Part shown: piece by piece, positions 25,157 to 32,454 of the stretch
Numbering within the stretch: position 1 is the first letter of the stretch
Layout of the letters: each line of letters begins with the position of its first letter
NCBI RefSeq assembly: GCF_016741855.1
Contig: NZ_JAERRH010000008.1
Location: 248,001-312,000, forward strand
Length of the DNA: 64,000 nucleotides
Source: Streptomyces musisoli
Lineage (GTDB): Bacteria; Actinomycetota; Actinomycetes; Streptomycetales; Streptomycetaceae
Reading direction: 5' to 3'
Notes under the pieces: generated by a model
What the model saw: only the letters and a program-made list of their open reading frames with translations
Told to the model about the DNA's origin: nothing
The model's database searches: none
Made by a program: the position numbers and the translations under genes

Positions 25157-25335
25157 TGCTGCCGTCCGACCTGCTTGGCAGTGTCGAGGATGCGGCCGGC
25201 GGCGGCGCGGGCCCGGTCCTCGGTGGCGGTGTCGCCGCGGCGGGCGGCTGCGTCCGCGGTGTCCATGAGGGAGTGCGCGGCGCGCTGGAGGCGCTGGTAT
25301 TCCAGCGCGGTGTGGGTAGGCTGCTGCTCAGCCAT
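25153..25335 (-). CDS. 60-aa helical protein, first gene of the membrane operon
   Basis: ATG 25335. Composition is fully helical and charged (ALEYQRLQRAAHSLMDTADA, RARAAAGRILDTAKQVG). It ends overlapping the DUF2637 start (ATGA). No family recognised. Confidence 0.5.
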   Translation of the reverse strand: MAEQQPTHTALEYQRLQRAAHSLMDTADAAARRGDTATEDRARAAAGRILDTAKQVGRQQ

Positions 25336-25440
25336 GGAGGTCACTCTCCGGTGGTCAGGCCCCCGTTCGGCGTTCGCAGCGCCTGCGGGGGTCGTTCTGT
25401 TGTGGGGCGTCGTCGGGCGTCGTCGGCCCGTCGTGACGCG

Positions 25441-25479
25441 GTGTCGGGTAGCCGACACGGTGGAGCGTACCCGACACGG
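25441..25479. promoter_or_regulatory. Operator-like repeats between the divergent operons
   Basis: GTGTCGG (25441-25447) faces CCGACAC (25452-25458) as an inverted pair. CCGACACGG is then repeated directly at 25452-25460 and 25471-25479, and GTGTCGGGTA (25441) is the reverse complement of TACCCGACAC (25468-25477). The cluster lies between the membrane operon (leftward) and the lone plus-strand regulator, 43 nt before the latter's start. Confidence 0.6.
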
Positions 25480-25522
25480 GCCGGTGTGTGCAGACCTACG
25501 CTCCGGCGGGGAGGTAGCGGGT

Positions 25523-25813
25523 ATGGCCGAGGAGCAGGGGACGGACGAGGCGCGCGCGGCAGCGGACGGCGTCCTCGAGGCGGTGCGTGCGGCGCTGCGC
25601 GGGCTGGAGGCGATCCCGGACGCAGCGGTACGCGCGCGGGCCGCGGGCCTCGTGCTGCGCGAGTGGCCGGCACAGCGGAGCTTGCCGAAGGAGATCCGAC
25701 AGCAAGCGGTCGACGCGCTGCACTCGGGGCAGGGTCTCGACTTCCCGGAGATCGGTGAGCTGATCGACACGGACCGGTCGCGGGCGTGGCGCATCTGGAA
25801 GGGTCAGAGCTGA
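25523..25813 (+). CDS. Small helix-turn-helix regulator (lone plus-strand gene)
   Basis: 96 aa from ATG 25523 with GGGGAGGT upstream. The C-terminal third (LDFPEIGELIDTDRSRAWRI) is a recognition-type helix-turn-helix like sigma region 4. The N-terminus is an alanine-rich helix. It is the only plus-strand gene in the middle of the prophage and points away from the membrane operon across the operator-like repeats, suggesting it represses that operon and itself. Confidence 0.65.
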   Translation: MAEEQGTDEARAAADGVLEAVRAALRGLEAIPDAAVRARAAGLVLREWPAQRSLPKEIRQQAVDALHSGQGLDFPEIGELIDTDRSRAWRIWKGQS

Positions 25814-25823
25814 CGGCATGACG

Positions 25824-25855
25824 ACGCCCCGTCGTCCGGGTGGGCGACGGGGCGT
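25824..25855. terminator. Bidirectional terminator between convergent genes
   Basis: ACGCCCCGTCG (25824-25834) and CGACGGGGCGT (25845-25855): perfect 11-bp stem, 10-nt loop, placed between the plus-strand regulator stop and the minus-strand coiled-coil gene stop. Confidence 0.75.
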
Positions 25856-25867
25856 TGACGTGCGTCG

Positions 25868-27196
25868 TTACTTGATCCGGTTGGGGCAGGTGTCCCAGTG
25901 CATTCCCTCCAGTGACCACGTGCCGCATCCGCCGAGTTCACTGGTGCACGTGCTGGGGTTGCGGTGGCAGAGCGCGCACCGGTGGGTGCCGTGGGCGGAG
26001 CAGCGGGCGCCGGGCTCGGGGAAGCACGGGCCGTCGTGGGCCGGGCACGAGTCGACGTAGCGCTGTGCCTCGGGGGTGGGCTGCTCGGTGCCGTCGAGGG
26101 CCTCGGTGGTTGGGCACGGCCACGGCGCGCTCATGCTGTCGGACTCGCAGCCGGAGCAGGCTGCCGCGGGCCCGCTGGTGGTCTGGACGGTGGTCCGGGT
26201 GTGCAGGGCGCGCACCCGGGCGACGGCGGCCTGCGCCTCGGTTAGCTCGGCGTACAGCAACTGGACGTGCCTGCGGTTCCCTGCGGCCACGGCGCGCGCA
26301 GTCTCGGCCTCGCGCATCTCGGTCTCTACGTGCTGCCGGAGGGTGCGGGCCTCGTCCTCGGTGAGGGTGCGGCCGTGCTGGACGCGGGTGACGAGAACGA
26401 GGAGGGACTCGCGGCGCGCCCATCGGAGCGTCTGCTCCTCGTCGGCGAGCGCGGCCGAGGAGTCGGCGGGGTACTGGGTGCAGCCGCCGCACACACCGCC
26501 GATGACCGGGGCGTCGGGGTGCTGCGCGCACGGCCCGGCCGCCGGCTCGGCTCCGTCGAGGGCGGGCCGCAGGATGTCTTGCACGTCGCTGCCCTGCTCG
26601 CCGCAGATGGCCAACGCATCCCGGATGGCGCGCTCCAGCTGGCACACGCGCGCATGGGCCCGCTCGGCGCGCTCCCTGCTCTGCTGTGCGGCACCGTTCA
26701 CCATGCGGTTCGTGCGCTTCATTCGATCGATCGTGGCGCGGGCCCTGTCGCGTTCCTGCTTGGCCTCGCGCCACTGCCGGTTGCGAAGGCTGATCTGCGC
26801 CCACAGGTTCTGGAGCTGGGTGGGGTCGGCGCCGTTGGCGCGGAGCCCGGCGCGCAGGGTGCGCAGCTCGGTCTCGGCGATGTGGGCGCGGCGGCGCTGC
26901 TCCTCGGCGGCCTGCTCGGCGGTCTCCTCTCGGTCGATGGCGTCGTTGGCCCGCTTGTGCTCGTACTCCAGGACCGCGCGCATCCGCTCCAGCTCATCGG
27001 CGGCCGGCGTCTGCTGCTCGGTCCAGGTGGTGTACGCCTTGGCCGGGATGTGGTGCGCAATGGCGACGGGCGACGACGCCCCGTCGACGGGTTGCTGATC
27101 GGTGGACGACGGGCCGTCGGCGATGCGTCGGACCTGCGTTGTCAGGGCGTCGAGGGCGCGGACGACGGCCCGCGCGTCCGGGCTTGTCTGGCTCAC
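25868..27196 (-). CDS. Coiled-coil protein with Cys-rich C-terminus
   Basis: 442 aa from GTG 27196 (GTGA overlap). Residues ~60-230 are a long charged coiled coil (KRANDAIDREETAEQAAEEQ, RERAERAHARVCQLERAI). A second helical segment follows near 270-345. The last ~100 residues contain CSGCES, CSAHGTHRCALCHRNPSTC and a terminal WDTCPN, so probably a zinc-binding end. Last gene of the early operon. Role unknown; perhaps a scaffold or nucleic-acid accessory protein. Confidence 0.6.
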   Translation of the reverse strand: MSQTSPDARAVVRALDALTTQVRRIADGPSSTDQQPVDGASSPVAIAHHIPAKAYTTWTEQQTPAADELERMRAVLEYEHKRANDAIDREETAEQAAEEQRRRAHIAETELRTLRAGLRANGADPTQLQNLWAQISLRNRQWREAKQERDRARATIDRMKRTNRMVNGAAQQSRERAERAHARVCQLERAIRDALAICGEQGSDVQDILRPALDGAEPAAGPCAQHPDAPVIGGVCGGCTQYPADSSAALADEEQTLRWARRESLLVLVTRVQHGRTLTEDEARTLRQHVETEMREAETARAVAAGNRRHVQLLYAELTEAQAAVARVRALHTRTTVQTTSGPAAACSGCESDSMSAPWPCPTTEALDGTEQPTPEAQRYVDSCPAHDGPCFPEPGARCSAHGTHRCALCHRNPSTCTSELGGCGTWSLEGMHWDTCPNRIK

Positions 27197-27318
27197 GAGG
27201 TGCGGTCCTTCCGCGGGTGGTCGGTGGTCGGGGTGGTGCGCCACGGCGGGTAGAGCCAGTGGGCGAGGGTGATGGCGCTGAGGCTGAAGACGAGGACGAC
27301 GTAGGCGAGGACGGCCAT
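27193..27318 (-). CDS. 41-aa single-pass membrane peptide
   Basis: ATG 27318 shares a base with the upstream stop. One hydrophobic helix (MAVLAYVVLVFSLSAITLAH) then a basic tail. Coupled by overlaps on both sides. Function unknown. Confidence 0.5.
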   Translation of the reverse strand: MAVLAYVVLVFSLSAITLAHWLYPPWRTTPTTDHPRKDRTS

Positions 27319-27647
27319 CACGGGCGGGCCTCGCTGGTGGGTGAGTGGAAGCGGCCACAGACGCACCGCGGGACGGTGCATCCGACGTCGTTGCGGTGCC
27401 AGTTGAGGGTGTGCGAGCACGCGTCACACGGGGTGGCGAGGTAGGCGGCAGTGGGCGAGATGCTGACGGGCGGCAGTACCTCGCGGCCGATGTAGACGGC
27501 GACGCGCACGGCGATGGTGGCGGCGAGGTCAGCGCAGCCGGCCGGGGTGCCGAGGGTGAGCGGGGTCTCGTGCAGGGCGTCGGTGATGATGCGGACGAGG
27601 GGCCCGAGTTCGGTGAGGTCTGGTTCGGCGGTGGTGGTGCGGTCCAT
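27318..27647 (-). CDS. Small zinc-ribbon-like protein, unidentified
   Basis: 109 aa. The C-terminal part has CDACSHTLNWHRNDVGC and PRCVCGRFH, spacing that suits a structural zinc site. The N-terminus is helical (LGPLVRIITDALHETPLTLG). Similar actinophage early proteins pair a helical domain with such a Cys-rich end. No function assigned. Confidence 0.55.
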   Translation of the reverse strand: MDRTTTAEPDLTELGPLVRIITDALHETPLTLGTPAGCADLAATIAVRVAVYIGREVLPPVSISPTAAYLATPCDACSHTLNWHRNDVGCTVPRCVCGRFHSPTSEARP

Positions 27648-27671
27648 GGTCAGTCCGTTCGGTGGTGGTGG

Positions 27672-28283
27672 TCAGCTGGCGATGCGAAGGGGCTGTGCGC
27701 CCGCAGGAGCGGCGCTCGCGGCTCCGGGCGTCCCGGGCGCCGCAGACGTCCCGCGCGCACGCCCACGGCGCGGAGGGACCGCACGACGGCGCGCTTTCGA
27801 CTTCTCCCGGCGCTTCCCGCGGCACGCCTCGCACGCCTCCTCCCCCAGCAGCCGGTGAAGTTCGTAGCCGCGGACCGAGCCGCCGGCCGCGTGCTCCTCG
27901 GCGAGCCGGGCCCGCCGCTCGGCCGTGACGTGCTCCTCATGCGCCGCCCGGCACTCCTCGCACGGCTGCTCCCGGTACCCGAAGTGCGCCCGGTACGCGC
28001 GCTCCGAGCCGCACAGCAGCCGCACCCGGCCGAACTCGTCCAGTCGGCACGGCTCCCCCGTCCAGAACTGTCGGCGGTCCGCGGCCGTCGTCCCGCCCCA
28101 CACGCCGCGCAGCTCGGGGTTGTCGAGGGCGTACTGCGCGCACGGCTGTTGGAGCGGGCACTCCCGGCACAGCGCCTGCGCGAGGGCGCGCTCGGTGCTG
28201 CTCTTGCTGAACCAGAGGTCGGGGTCGGTGGTGCGGCAGGGCAGGCCGGGGGTGGTCGGGGTGAGGTCGTGCAGGCTGGTCAT
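27672..28283 (-). CDS. WhiB-family iron-sulfur regulator with Cys-rich C-terminal extension
   Basis: 203 aa from ATG 28283. Four cluster cysteines at 16, 39, 42 and 48 (C-x22-C-x2-C-x5-C) and the GVWGG turn at 60-64 define the Wbl family. The C-terminal ~110 residues add CGSERAYRAHFG then CEEC, and CEACRGKRREK, followed by an Arg-rich tail, so there may be extra metal sites and DNA binding. Host Wbl proteins are usually 80-130 aa. Actinophage WhiB homologues can interfere with host WhiB2 and sigma factors; that role is inferred here. Confidence 0.85.
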   Translation of the reverse strand: MTSLHDLTPTTPGLPCRTTDPDLWFSKSSTERALAQALCRECPLQQPCAQYALDNPELRGVWGGTTAADRRQFWTGEPCRLDEFGRVRLLCGSERAYRAHFGYREQPCEECRAAHEEHVTAERRARLAEEHAAGGSVRGYELHRLLGEEACEACRGKRREKSKARRRAVPPRRGRARGTSAAPGTPGAASAAPAGAQPLRIAS

Positions 28284-28332
28284 TCCGGCGCTCCCGGGGG
28301 TTGGTCGTGGGGCGGTTGGTCGGCGGTGCTGG

Positions 28333-28749
28333 TCAGGTGTTGTCGGCGATGGCCTGCGCGAGGCCGAGTGCGAATTGCTGGCGGGCGCGCAGGGGCATGT
28401 CGGGGGCGAAGGCGAAGTGGATGCGGATGACGGGGCCGTTGTCGCCGTCGAGGTTGATGACGTCGGGTGAGGGCTCCAGGCCGTCGGCGCCGAGGGCGAC
28501 ACCCCACGTCGACACCGGGGCGGTGAAGGTCATCAGGTCCTTGATGCGGTGTGCGGCGTCCTTCAGCTGGTCCTCGCTGAGCAGGTCGCCCCACGTCGGT
28601 GTCGCGTCGTCGGTCGTCCGCGAGGGCATGTATGCCTCCCGAAGGTGGTGCGCGATCTCCTCGGGGGTCGGGAGTTTGCTCAGGGAGTCGTGACACAGCC
28701 CGGCCTCGCTGCGTAGGTCGTCGTCGGTGTACGGGCGGCTGGTGGTCAT
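28333..28749 (-). CDS. Unidentified early protein
   Basis: 138 aa from ATG 28749 (ATGA overlap with the initiator-like gene). Acidic N-terminus (SRPYTDDDLRSEAGLCHDSL), then helical EEIAHHLREAYMPS and a beta/alpha C-terminal part (INLDGDNGPVIRIHFAFAPD). Translationally coupled to the initiator-like gene. No family recognised. Confidence 0.55.
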   Translation of the reverse strand: MTTSRPYTDDDLRSEAGLCHDSLSKLPTPEEIAHHLREAYMPSRTTDDATPTWGDLLSEDQLKDAAHRIKDLMTFTAPVSTWGVALGADGLEPSPDVINLDGDNGPVIRIHFAFAPDMPLRARQQFALGLAQAIADNT

Positions 28750-29543
28750 GCGCTGTGCCTTTCGTGGTCGGTGGTGGCGAGGTGGGGTTCGCAGCGGGCG
28801 TGCACGGTCCGGCCGGGGCGGTGCGGGTCGGGGAGGATCGGCCGGCCGCATACGGCGCAGCGGGTCCACGTGGTGGGGTCGTCGTGGTGGGTTTCGTGGT
28901 GATCGCTCTGGTCCTCGGGAGCGCCCACTACCTGAGGTTGGAAACCGACATCAGCCCCGCCTTGGGAACCCCATGGGTACCCCCCTGGGTTGTTCGGGGC
29001 GCTGTCCCCCGAACCGTTCGGGGCGCTGTCCCCCGAACTCATACGGGGCGCTGTCCCCGGAACTTCTTCCGGCGTACCGGCGGTAAGTTCGGGGCGCTGT
29101 CCCCCGTTCTGGTTCGGGTCGCTGTCCCCCGAACTTTGGTCCCACCCCGGGGCCCGCTTCCGGGCGGTCGACCGGAGGTAGTCCTCGGCGGCCTGCCAGT
29201 CCGGCCACGGAGACACGACGAGCGCGTACCGGGTCGGCTTGCCCCGCTTCCGCTCGCCGAGCACCCGGACGACGCCGGCCCGGATCGCGGCATCCATGTA
29301 GCGGCGGGCGTCTTTCTCGTCGCAGCACGCGGCCTTGGCGATGTCCTGAATGCGGATGGGCTTGCGGTCCGAGGCGAACGCGATCTCCCCGCTGGCGGCA
29401 GCGAGGTTCCGCAGCTGGCACAGGAGCAGGGGCAGGCCGGACCGCCGTAGGTAGGCGGACATCTGGCGCGTCCACTTCCACGACAGAGCGTTGCCGTAGG
29501 CGTTCGGCACGCTGCCGGGTGCGGCCTGCTCCTCAGTGCTCAC
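28746..29543 (-). CDS. Replication-initiator-like protein with internal iterons
   Basis: 265 aa. Residues ~15-120 are a winged-helix-type domain (WKWTRQMSAYLRRSGLPLLL, IRIQDIAKAACCDEKDARRY), like phage replisome-organiser N-termini. Residues ~130-195 are a low-complexity linker with SSGDSAPN-type repeats, encoded by five 23-bp palindromic DNA repeats. The C-terminus has CAVCGRPI and a further CEPH, suggesting a zinc knuckle. Lambda O and P22 gp18 likewise carry the origin inside the initiator gene. The initiator role is inferred. Confidence 0.6.
   Translation of the reverse strand: MSTEEQAAPGSVPNAYGNALSWKWTRQMSAYLRRSGLPLLLCQLRNLAAASGEIAFASDRKPIRIQDIAKAACCDEKDARRYMDAAIRAGVVRVLGERKRGKPTRYALVVSPWPDWQAAEDYLRSTARKRAPGWDQSSGDSDPNQNGGQRPELTAGTPEEVPGTAPRMSSGDSAPNGSGDSAPNNPGGYPWGSQGGADVGFQPQVVGAPEDQSDHHETHHDDPTTWTRCAVCGRPILPDPHRPGRTVHARCEPHLATTDHERHSA
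28992..29134. repeat. Five 23-bp palindromic iterons, candidate prophage origin
   Basis: Copies at 28992-29014, 29016-29038, 29041-29063, 29087-29109 and 29112-29134. Each is built as GTTCGGGG, a 7-nt centre, then CCCCGAAC; copies 3-5 carry one to three changes. Spacings are 24, 25, 46 and 25 bp. All lie within the initiator-like gene. Confidence 0.75.
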
Positions 29544-29581
29544 TCGGGTCTCTTCTCACGCGGGGTGGGGCGGGGCCAGCG

Positions 29582-29617
29582 GGCCCGGGACGGCGCGGTG
29601 TGGGGCCGTCCCGGGCC
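29582..29617 (-). terminator. Hairpin between early genes
   Basis: GGCCCGGGACGGC (29582-29594) and GCCGTCCCGGGCC (29605-29617): perfect 13-bp stem, 10-nt loop, 6 nt past the stop of the 145-aa gene. It would separate the recombination genes from the replication genes. Confidence 0.7.
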
Positions 29618-29623
29618 GTGGGA

Positions 29624-30061
29624 TCAGCGGACGTACTCGGCGCGGCGCCGGTCCTCCACGCGCCGCTTGTGCTCCTTCAGTTCGGCCTCGGAAGGCTTGG
29701 TGTCCGTGACCGCGGAGAGGTGGGCGTCCGGCCGCTGCGGGCCCTCGCCGATCTCGTCCAACGTCCCGTCCATCTGCCGGGCCCTCCACATCGCGCGCTT
29801 GGCCTCCAGCAGCGATTCGGCGTCCTCGTCGGACCTCGCGACCTCGCAGCCGGTGACGCGCACCTTGACCTGCGGGTCTTTGTCCTCGCCCTCGGCGTGG
29901 CCGGTGTAGGACTTGGACGTGAGTTCCACGATGGCGACGACGACCGTGCCGGGCTTCTCGAACAGACCGCGGCGCATCTCGCGCGGCATCGACGCTTCGA
30001 TGGAGGCGGCGGCCGAGTCGAGCTTGACCTCGGGGACGTCGGCCGGGGTGAGCTTGGGCAT
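29624..30061 (-). CDS. Conserved actinophage early protein, function unknown
   Basis: 145 aa. MPKLTPADVPEVKLDSAAAS, then a beta-rich middle (GTVVVAIVELTSKSYTG ... VKVRVTGCEVA) and a charged helical C-terminus. Lies one gene below RusA. Resembles proteins in Streptomyces prophage recombination clusters; no function known to me. Confidence 0.55.
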   Translation of the reverse strand: MPKLTPADVPEVKLDSAAASIEASMPREMRRGLFEKPGTVVVAIVELTSKSYTGHAEGEDKDPQVKVRVTGCEVARSDEDAESLLEAKRAMWRARQMDGTLDEIGEGPQRPDAHLSAVTDTKPSEAELKEHKRRVEDRRRAEYVR

Positions 30062-30301
30062 CTACAGGGTTCCTCTCGTGCGGTAGGCGGCGGCAGCTTC
30101 CGCGGCCTGTTGGGTGAGGGCGAACTCGGCGCACACCTTGTGCGCCGGTTTCATGCGCGAGTCGCGGAGGTGGGTGGGGAATCCGCAGTAGCGGCAGGGC
30201 TGTTCGGTGGCGGACCAGTGCGAGGAGTCGCGCCAGTCCAGGAGCGTCCCGGGGACGTACTCGGGCTCGGGTGGGGCGCGGCGCCCGCGGCGGGTTGTCA
30301 C
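30062..30301 (-). CDS. 79-aa zinc-finger-like protein
   Basis: GTG 30301 overlaps the RusA stop (GTGA). CRYCGFPTHLRDSRMKPAHK followed by Cys gives a C-x2-C ... H-x2-C arrangement typical of small zinc fingers. Ends immediately before the next start. Possibly a nucleic-acid accessory protein. Confidence 0.5.
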   Translation of the reverse strand: MTTRRGRRAPPEPEYVPGTLLDWRDSSHWSATEQPCRYCGFPTHLRDSRMKPAHKVCAEFALTQQAAEAAAAYRTRGTL

Positions 30302-30789
30302 GGCGCCGGCCGGTAGCCGAGCGGGTCCTCGCCGGGGGCGAGGCCGCGGACCACGAGGACCAGCTGGCCGCCCTTCACGACCCGGCCGAGGCGCATGTCC
30401 GGGCCGAGCACGCGGGTGTGGTCGTCGTCCTCGAACAGGCCCGCGTCGACCAGTCCGTCCGTGGCCGACTTGAACGACGGGTACCAGTTCGCGGGGTCCG
30501 CCCGGCGACGGGACGGCGGGTGCAGAACACCGAGGATGTGCGCCCGGGGGAACAGCGGGCCGGCCGCGGCGGCGAGCGCGTCCATGAGCGACGGGCACTC
30601 GGTCACCGCATCGCGTGCGGCTCCGCGCAGGGCCTTCACGTGGCGGTCCCGGTCGTGTCGGTTCAGCCGCTGGTTCGAGTTCAGCAGGAACAGCCCGGCG
30701 GGCAGTGCGATGACGAACGGTGCGGGCCGGGGCCCGGCCGCCACCACGGCGGCCGGACGCTCCGGTTCAAACAGGGTCGGGGTGGTCAC
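30298..30789 (-). CDS. RusA-like Holliday junction resolvase
   Basis: 163 aa from GTG 30789 (GTGA). Residues 38-60 (NSNQRLNRHDRDRHVKAL) and the core HPPSRRRADPANW followed by KSATDGLVDAGLFEDDD show the RusA pattern: Asp98, Asn101, Asp111 and the Asp cluster at 121-123 would bind catalytic metal. It would resolve branched recombination and replication intermediates before packaging. It lies in the same operon as the Rad52-type annealing gene. Confidence 0.8.
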   Translation of the reverse strand: MTTPTLFEPERPAAVVAAGPRPAPFVIALPAGLFLLNSNQRLNRHDRDRHVKALRGAARDAVTECPSLMDALAAAAGPLFPRAHILGVLHPPSRRRADPANWYPSFKSATDGLVDAGLFEDDDHTRVLGPDMRLGRVVKGGQLVLVVRGLAPGEDPLGYRPAP

Positions 30790-31034
30790 TCGGCACCGCC
30801 CGGCGGGGTCGGGTCGGTGGTGAGGGTCCGGCACGTCAGGCAGATTCGGCCGCCCATCCGCAGGAAGCTGTGCAGGGTGGTCTCCCTCTCGGCCGGGCAC
30901 CATGCGGTGTCCGTTGCGAGGGCCTCCACCGGGCGCAGCATGGCGACGGTCTCGTCCGTCCACCGCGGGTGGTTGGCGCGGCGGCGGCCGGTGCCCGGCC
31001 GGGTGAGGTGCCGGATGCGGGAGAGCAGGCTCAC
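30786..31034 (-). CDS. 82-aa basic protein, unidentified
   Basis: GTG 31034 (GTGA). Arginine-rich start (SLLSRIRHLTRPGTGRRRAN), then CPAERETTLHSFLRMGGRIC and LTCRTL: three cysteines could form a zinc site. No family recognised. Confidence 0.5.
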   Translation of the reverse strand: MSLLSRIRHLTRPGTGRRRANHPRWTDETVAMLRPVEALATDTAWCPAERETTLHSFLRMGGRICLTCRTLTTDPTPPGGAE

Positions 31035-31579
31035 GACGTTGCCCCCGATCCGGGCTCGATGGCGGCCGGGCCGGTCACTCCAGGCAGGGCAAGCGCGCCC
31101 TCCTGCCACGCCTTGGCGATGCCCTCCCGGCCCCCCGGCTTGAACCGCAGCGAGTGATTGCGTGAGCGGGTTGCCTTCACCTCCACACCCGGCACGTCGT
31201 GCATCTCGCCCGTCTCGATGTTCACCACCCGGGCCACACCGGCGGCCGTCATCTCGGCGAGCACCTTCTCGGTGAACGCCGGCCGGACCTCGGCGACGAA
31301 TCGGCGGGCGATCTCGGCGGGGTACGCCTCCATCACCCACGCCTGGAACTTCTCGGCGTCGGTGATCTTCGCCTCGGGCTTGGGGTCGGTCAGGGAGAGC
31401 GTGGCCACGGCGGTGCCGTCGGGCAGCGCGGCCGACACCTGCCGGGTGCCCGTCTGTTCCTCGGCCGCATTGAGTGCGGCCTGCGTCTCGGCACGAACGG
31501 CCTTGAGTCGCTCGGTGACGACGTCGGCAAGGGCCTTCAGCGTGGCCTCTTCGCGGGCCAGTTCACGGAGGTTGCTCAT
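31031..31579 (-). CDS. Recombination-cluster protein of unknown function
   Basis: 182 aa from ATG 31579 (ATGA). The N-terminal ~60 residues are helical (LREEATLKALADVV-like, ERLKAVRAETQAALN). The middle reads VATLSLTDPKPEAKITDAEK. The C-terminal part reads VNIETGEMHDVPGVEVKATR. It directly follows the Rad52-type gene, as similar proteins do in other Streptomyces prophages, so a single-strand DNA or exonuclease-inhibitor role is possible. Confidence 0.5.
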   Translation of the reverse strand: MSNLRELAREEATLKALADVVTERLKAVRAETQAALNAAEEQTGTRQVSAALPDGTAVATLSLTDPKPEAKITDAEKFQAWVMEAYPAEIARRFVAEVRPAFTEKVLAEMTAAGVARVVNIETGEMHDVPGVEVKATRSRNHSLRFKPGGREGIAKAWQEGALALPGVTGPAAIEPGSGATS

Positions 31580-32454
31580 GCGGCGGCGCTCCCGGTCATG
31601 AGGTCGCGGGCCTGCCGGAATTCGGCGGCGGTGCCCTGCTCGATGGGGTGGCCGAACGCGGACTCGAACTGCGCGGGCAGTCCCTCGGCGAAGTCGACGG
31701 CGCGGGCGGCCTCCCACATCGCATCCATGGCGGCCTGCCGCTCGTTGGGCCCGGCGGCCGGCATGGTGCCGGTGCGCTGCTGCTGCGGCGGGTCCGGCAC
31801 GGCGGTGGGGCCGGGCGGCGCCGACTGCTGCGCGGTGGACGCGGCGGTCGGGGGCGTCGGCTCCGGGTCCGGCGACGGGTCGCCCTGCGGCGTCGGCTCC
31901 GGGCGGACCTCGCTGTCCTCCGACTCGGCCACCGGCTCTCCCATGTACGCCAGCGACCGCAGCACCACCGGGGCCTGCGAGCCATCGTTGTACAGGGAAA
32001 GACCGAACTGGTCGCCGAGGTTGACCGCGCAGCGCTTCAACGCCTGTGACAGCGCCGTCTTCATCGCGAGGTCGTGTGCGTCGCCCACCGAGGGCTGGTT
32101 GACCGCGTCGCCTGCCGCGGCGTCCTCGAACACCGTGAGCGGACGGCCGTCGACAGCCTTCACTGTGAGCCGGACCTGCGCCCGGTACACGATTGTCCAG
32201 GCGGTGTACGTCGGGCCGTACTCCTCGCCCGCCTTGTTCTTCTTCCGGTAGTTCGGGTTCCCGTTCTCGTGCACCAGGTCCAGCGCCATCGTCTCGACGG
32301 TGAACCCGTCGAAGCCGAAAATGCGGATGAGCTGGCGACGCACGTCCCAGGCTTCGAGGTGGGACATGCCGCGCAGGTGTCGTACCCGCTTCTCGCTGAT
32401 GGGACTGAGCAGGACTCCCACCTGCTGGTCGGTCAGTCGGCTAGTGGTGCTCAC
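31576..32454 (-). CDS. Rad52/Rad22-family single-strand annealing protein
   Basis: 292 aa from GTG 32454 (GTGA). Residues ~15-165 match the Rad52 fold: ISEKRVRHLRGMSHLEAWDV, FGFDGFTVETMALDLV, AWTIVYRAQVRLTV, DLAMKTALSQALKRCAVNLG, DQFGLSLY. The C-terminal ~125 residues are a Pro/Gln-rich disordered linker ending in a helical segment, like the tail that binds partners in other annealases. It would promote recombination during phage replication. Confidence 0.85.
   Translation of the reverse strand: MSTTSRLTDQQVGVLLSPISEKRVRHLRGMSHLEAWDVRRQLIRIFGFDGFTVETMALDLVHENGNPNYRKKNKAGEEYGPTYTAWTIVYRAQVRLTVKAVDGRPLTVFEDAAAGDAVNQPSVGDAHDLAMKTALSQALKRCAVNLGDQFGLSLYNDGSQAPVVLRSLAYMGEPVAESEDSEVRPEPTPQGDPSPDPEPTPPTAASTAQQSAPPGPTAVPDPPQQQRTGTMPAAGPNERQAAMDAMWEAARAVDFAEGLPAQFESAFGHPIEQGTAAEFRQARDLMTGSAAA

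Noticed and set aside
28992..29134. CRISPR-like spaced palindromes
   Set aside because: Gaps of 1-2 bp (once 23 bp), all inside a coding frame; fits iterons, not a CRISPR.
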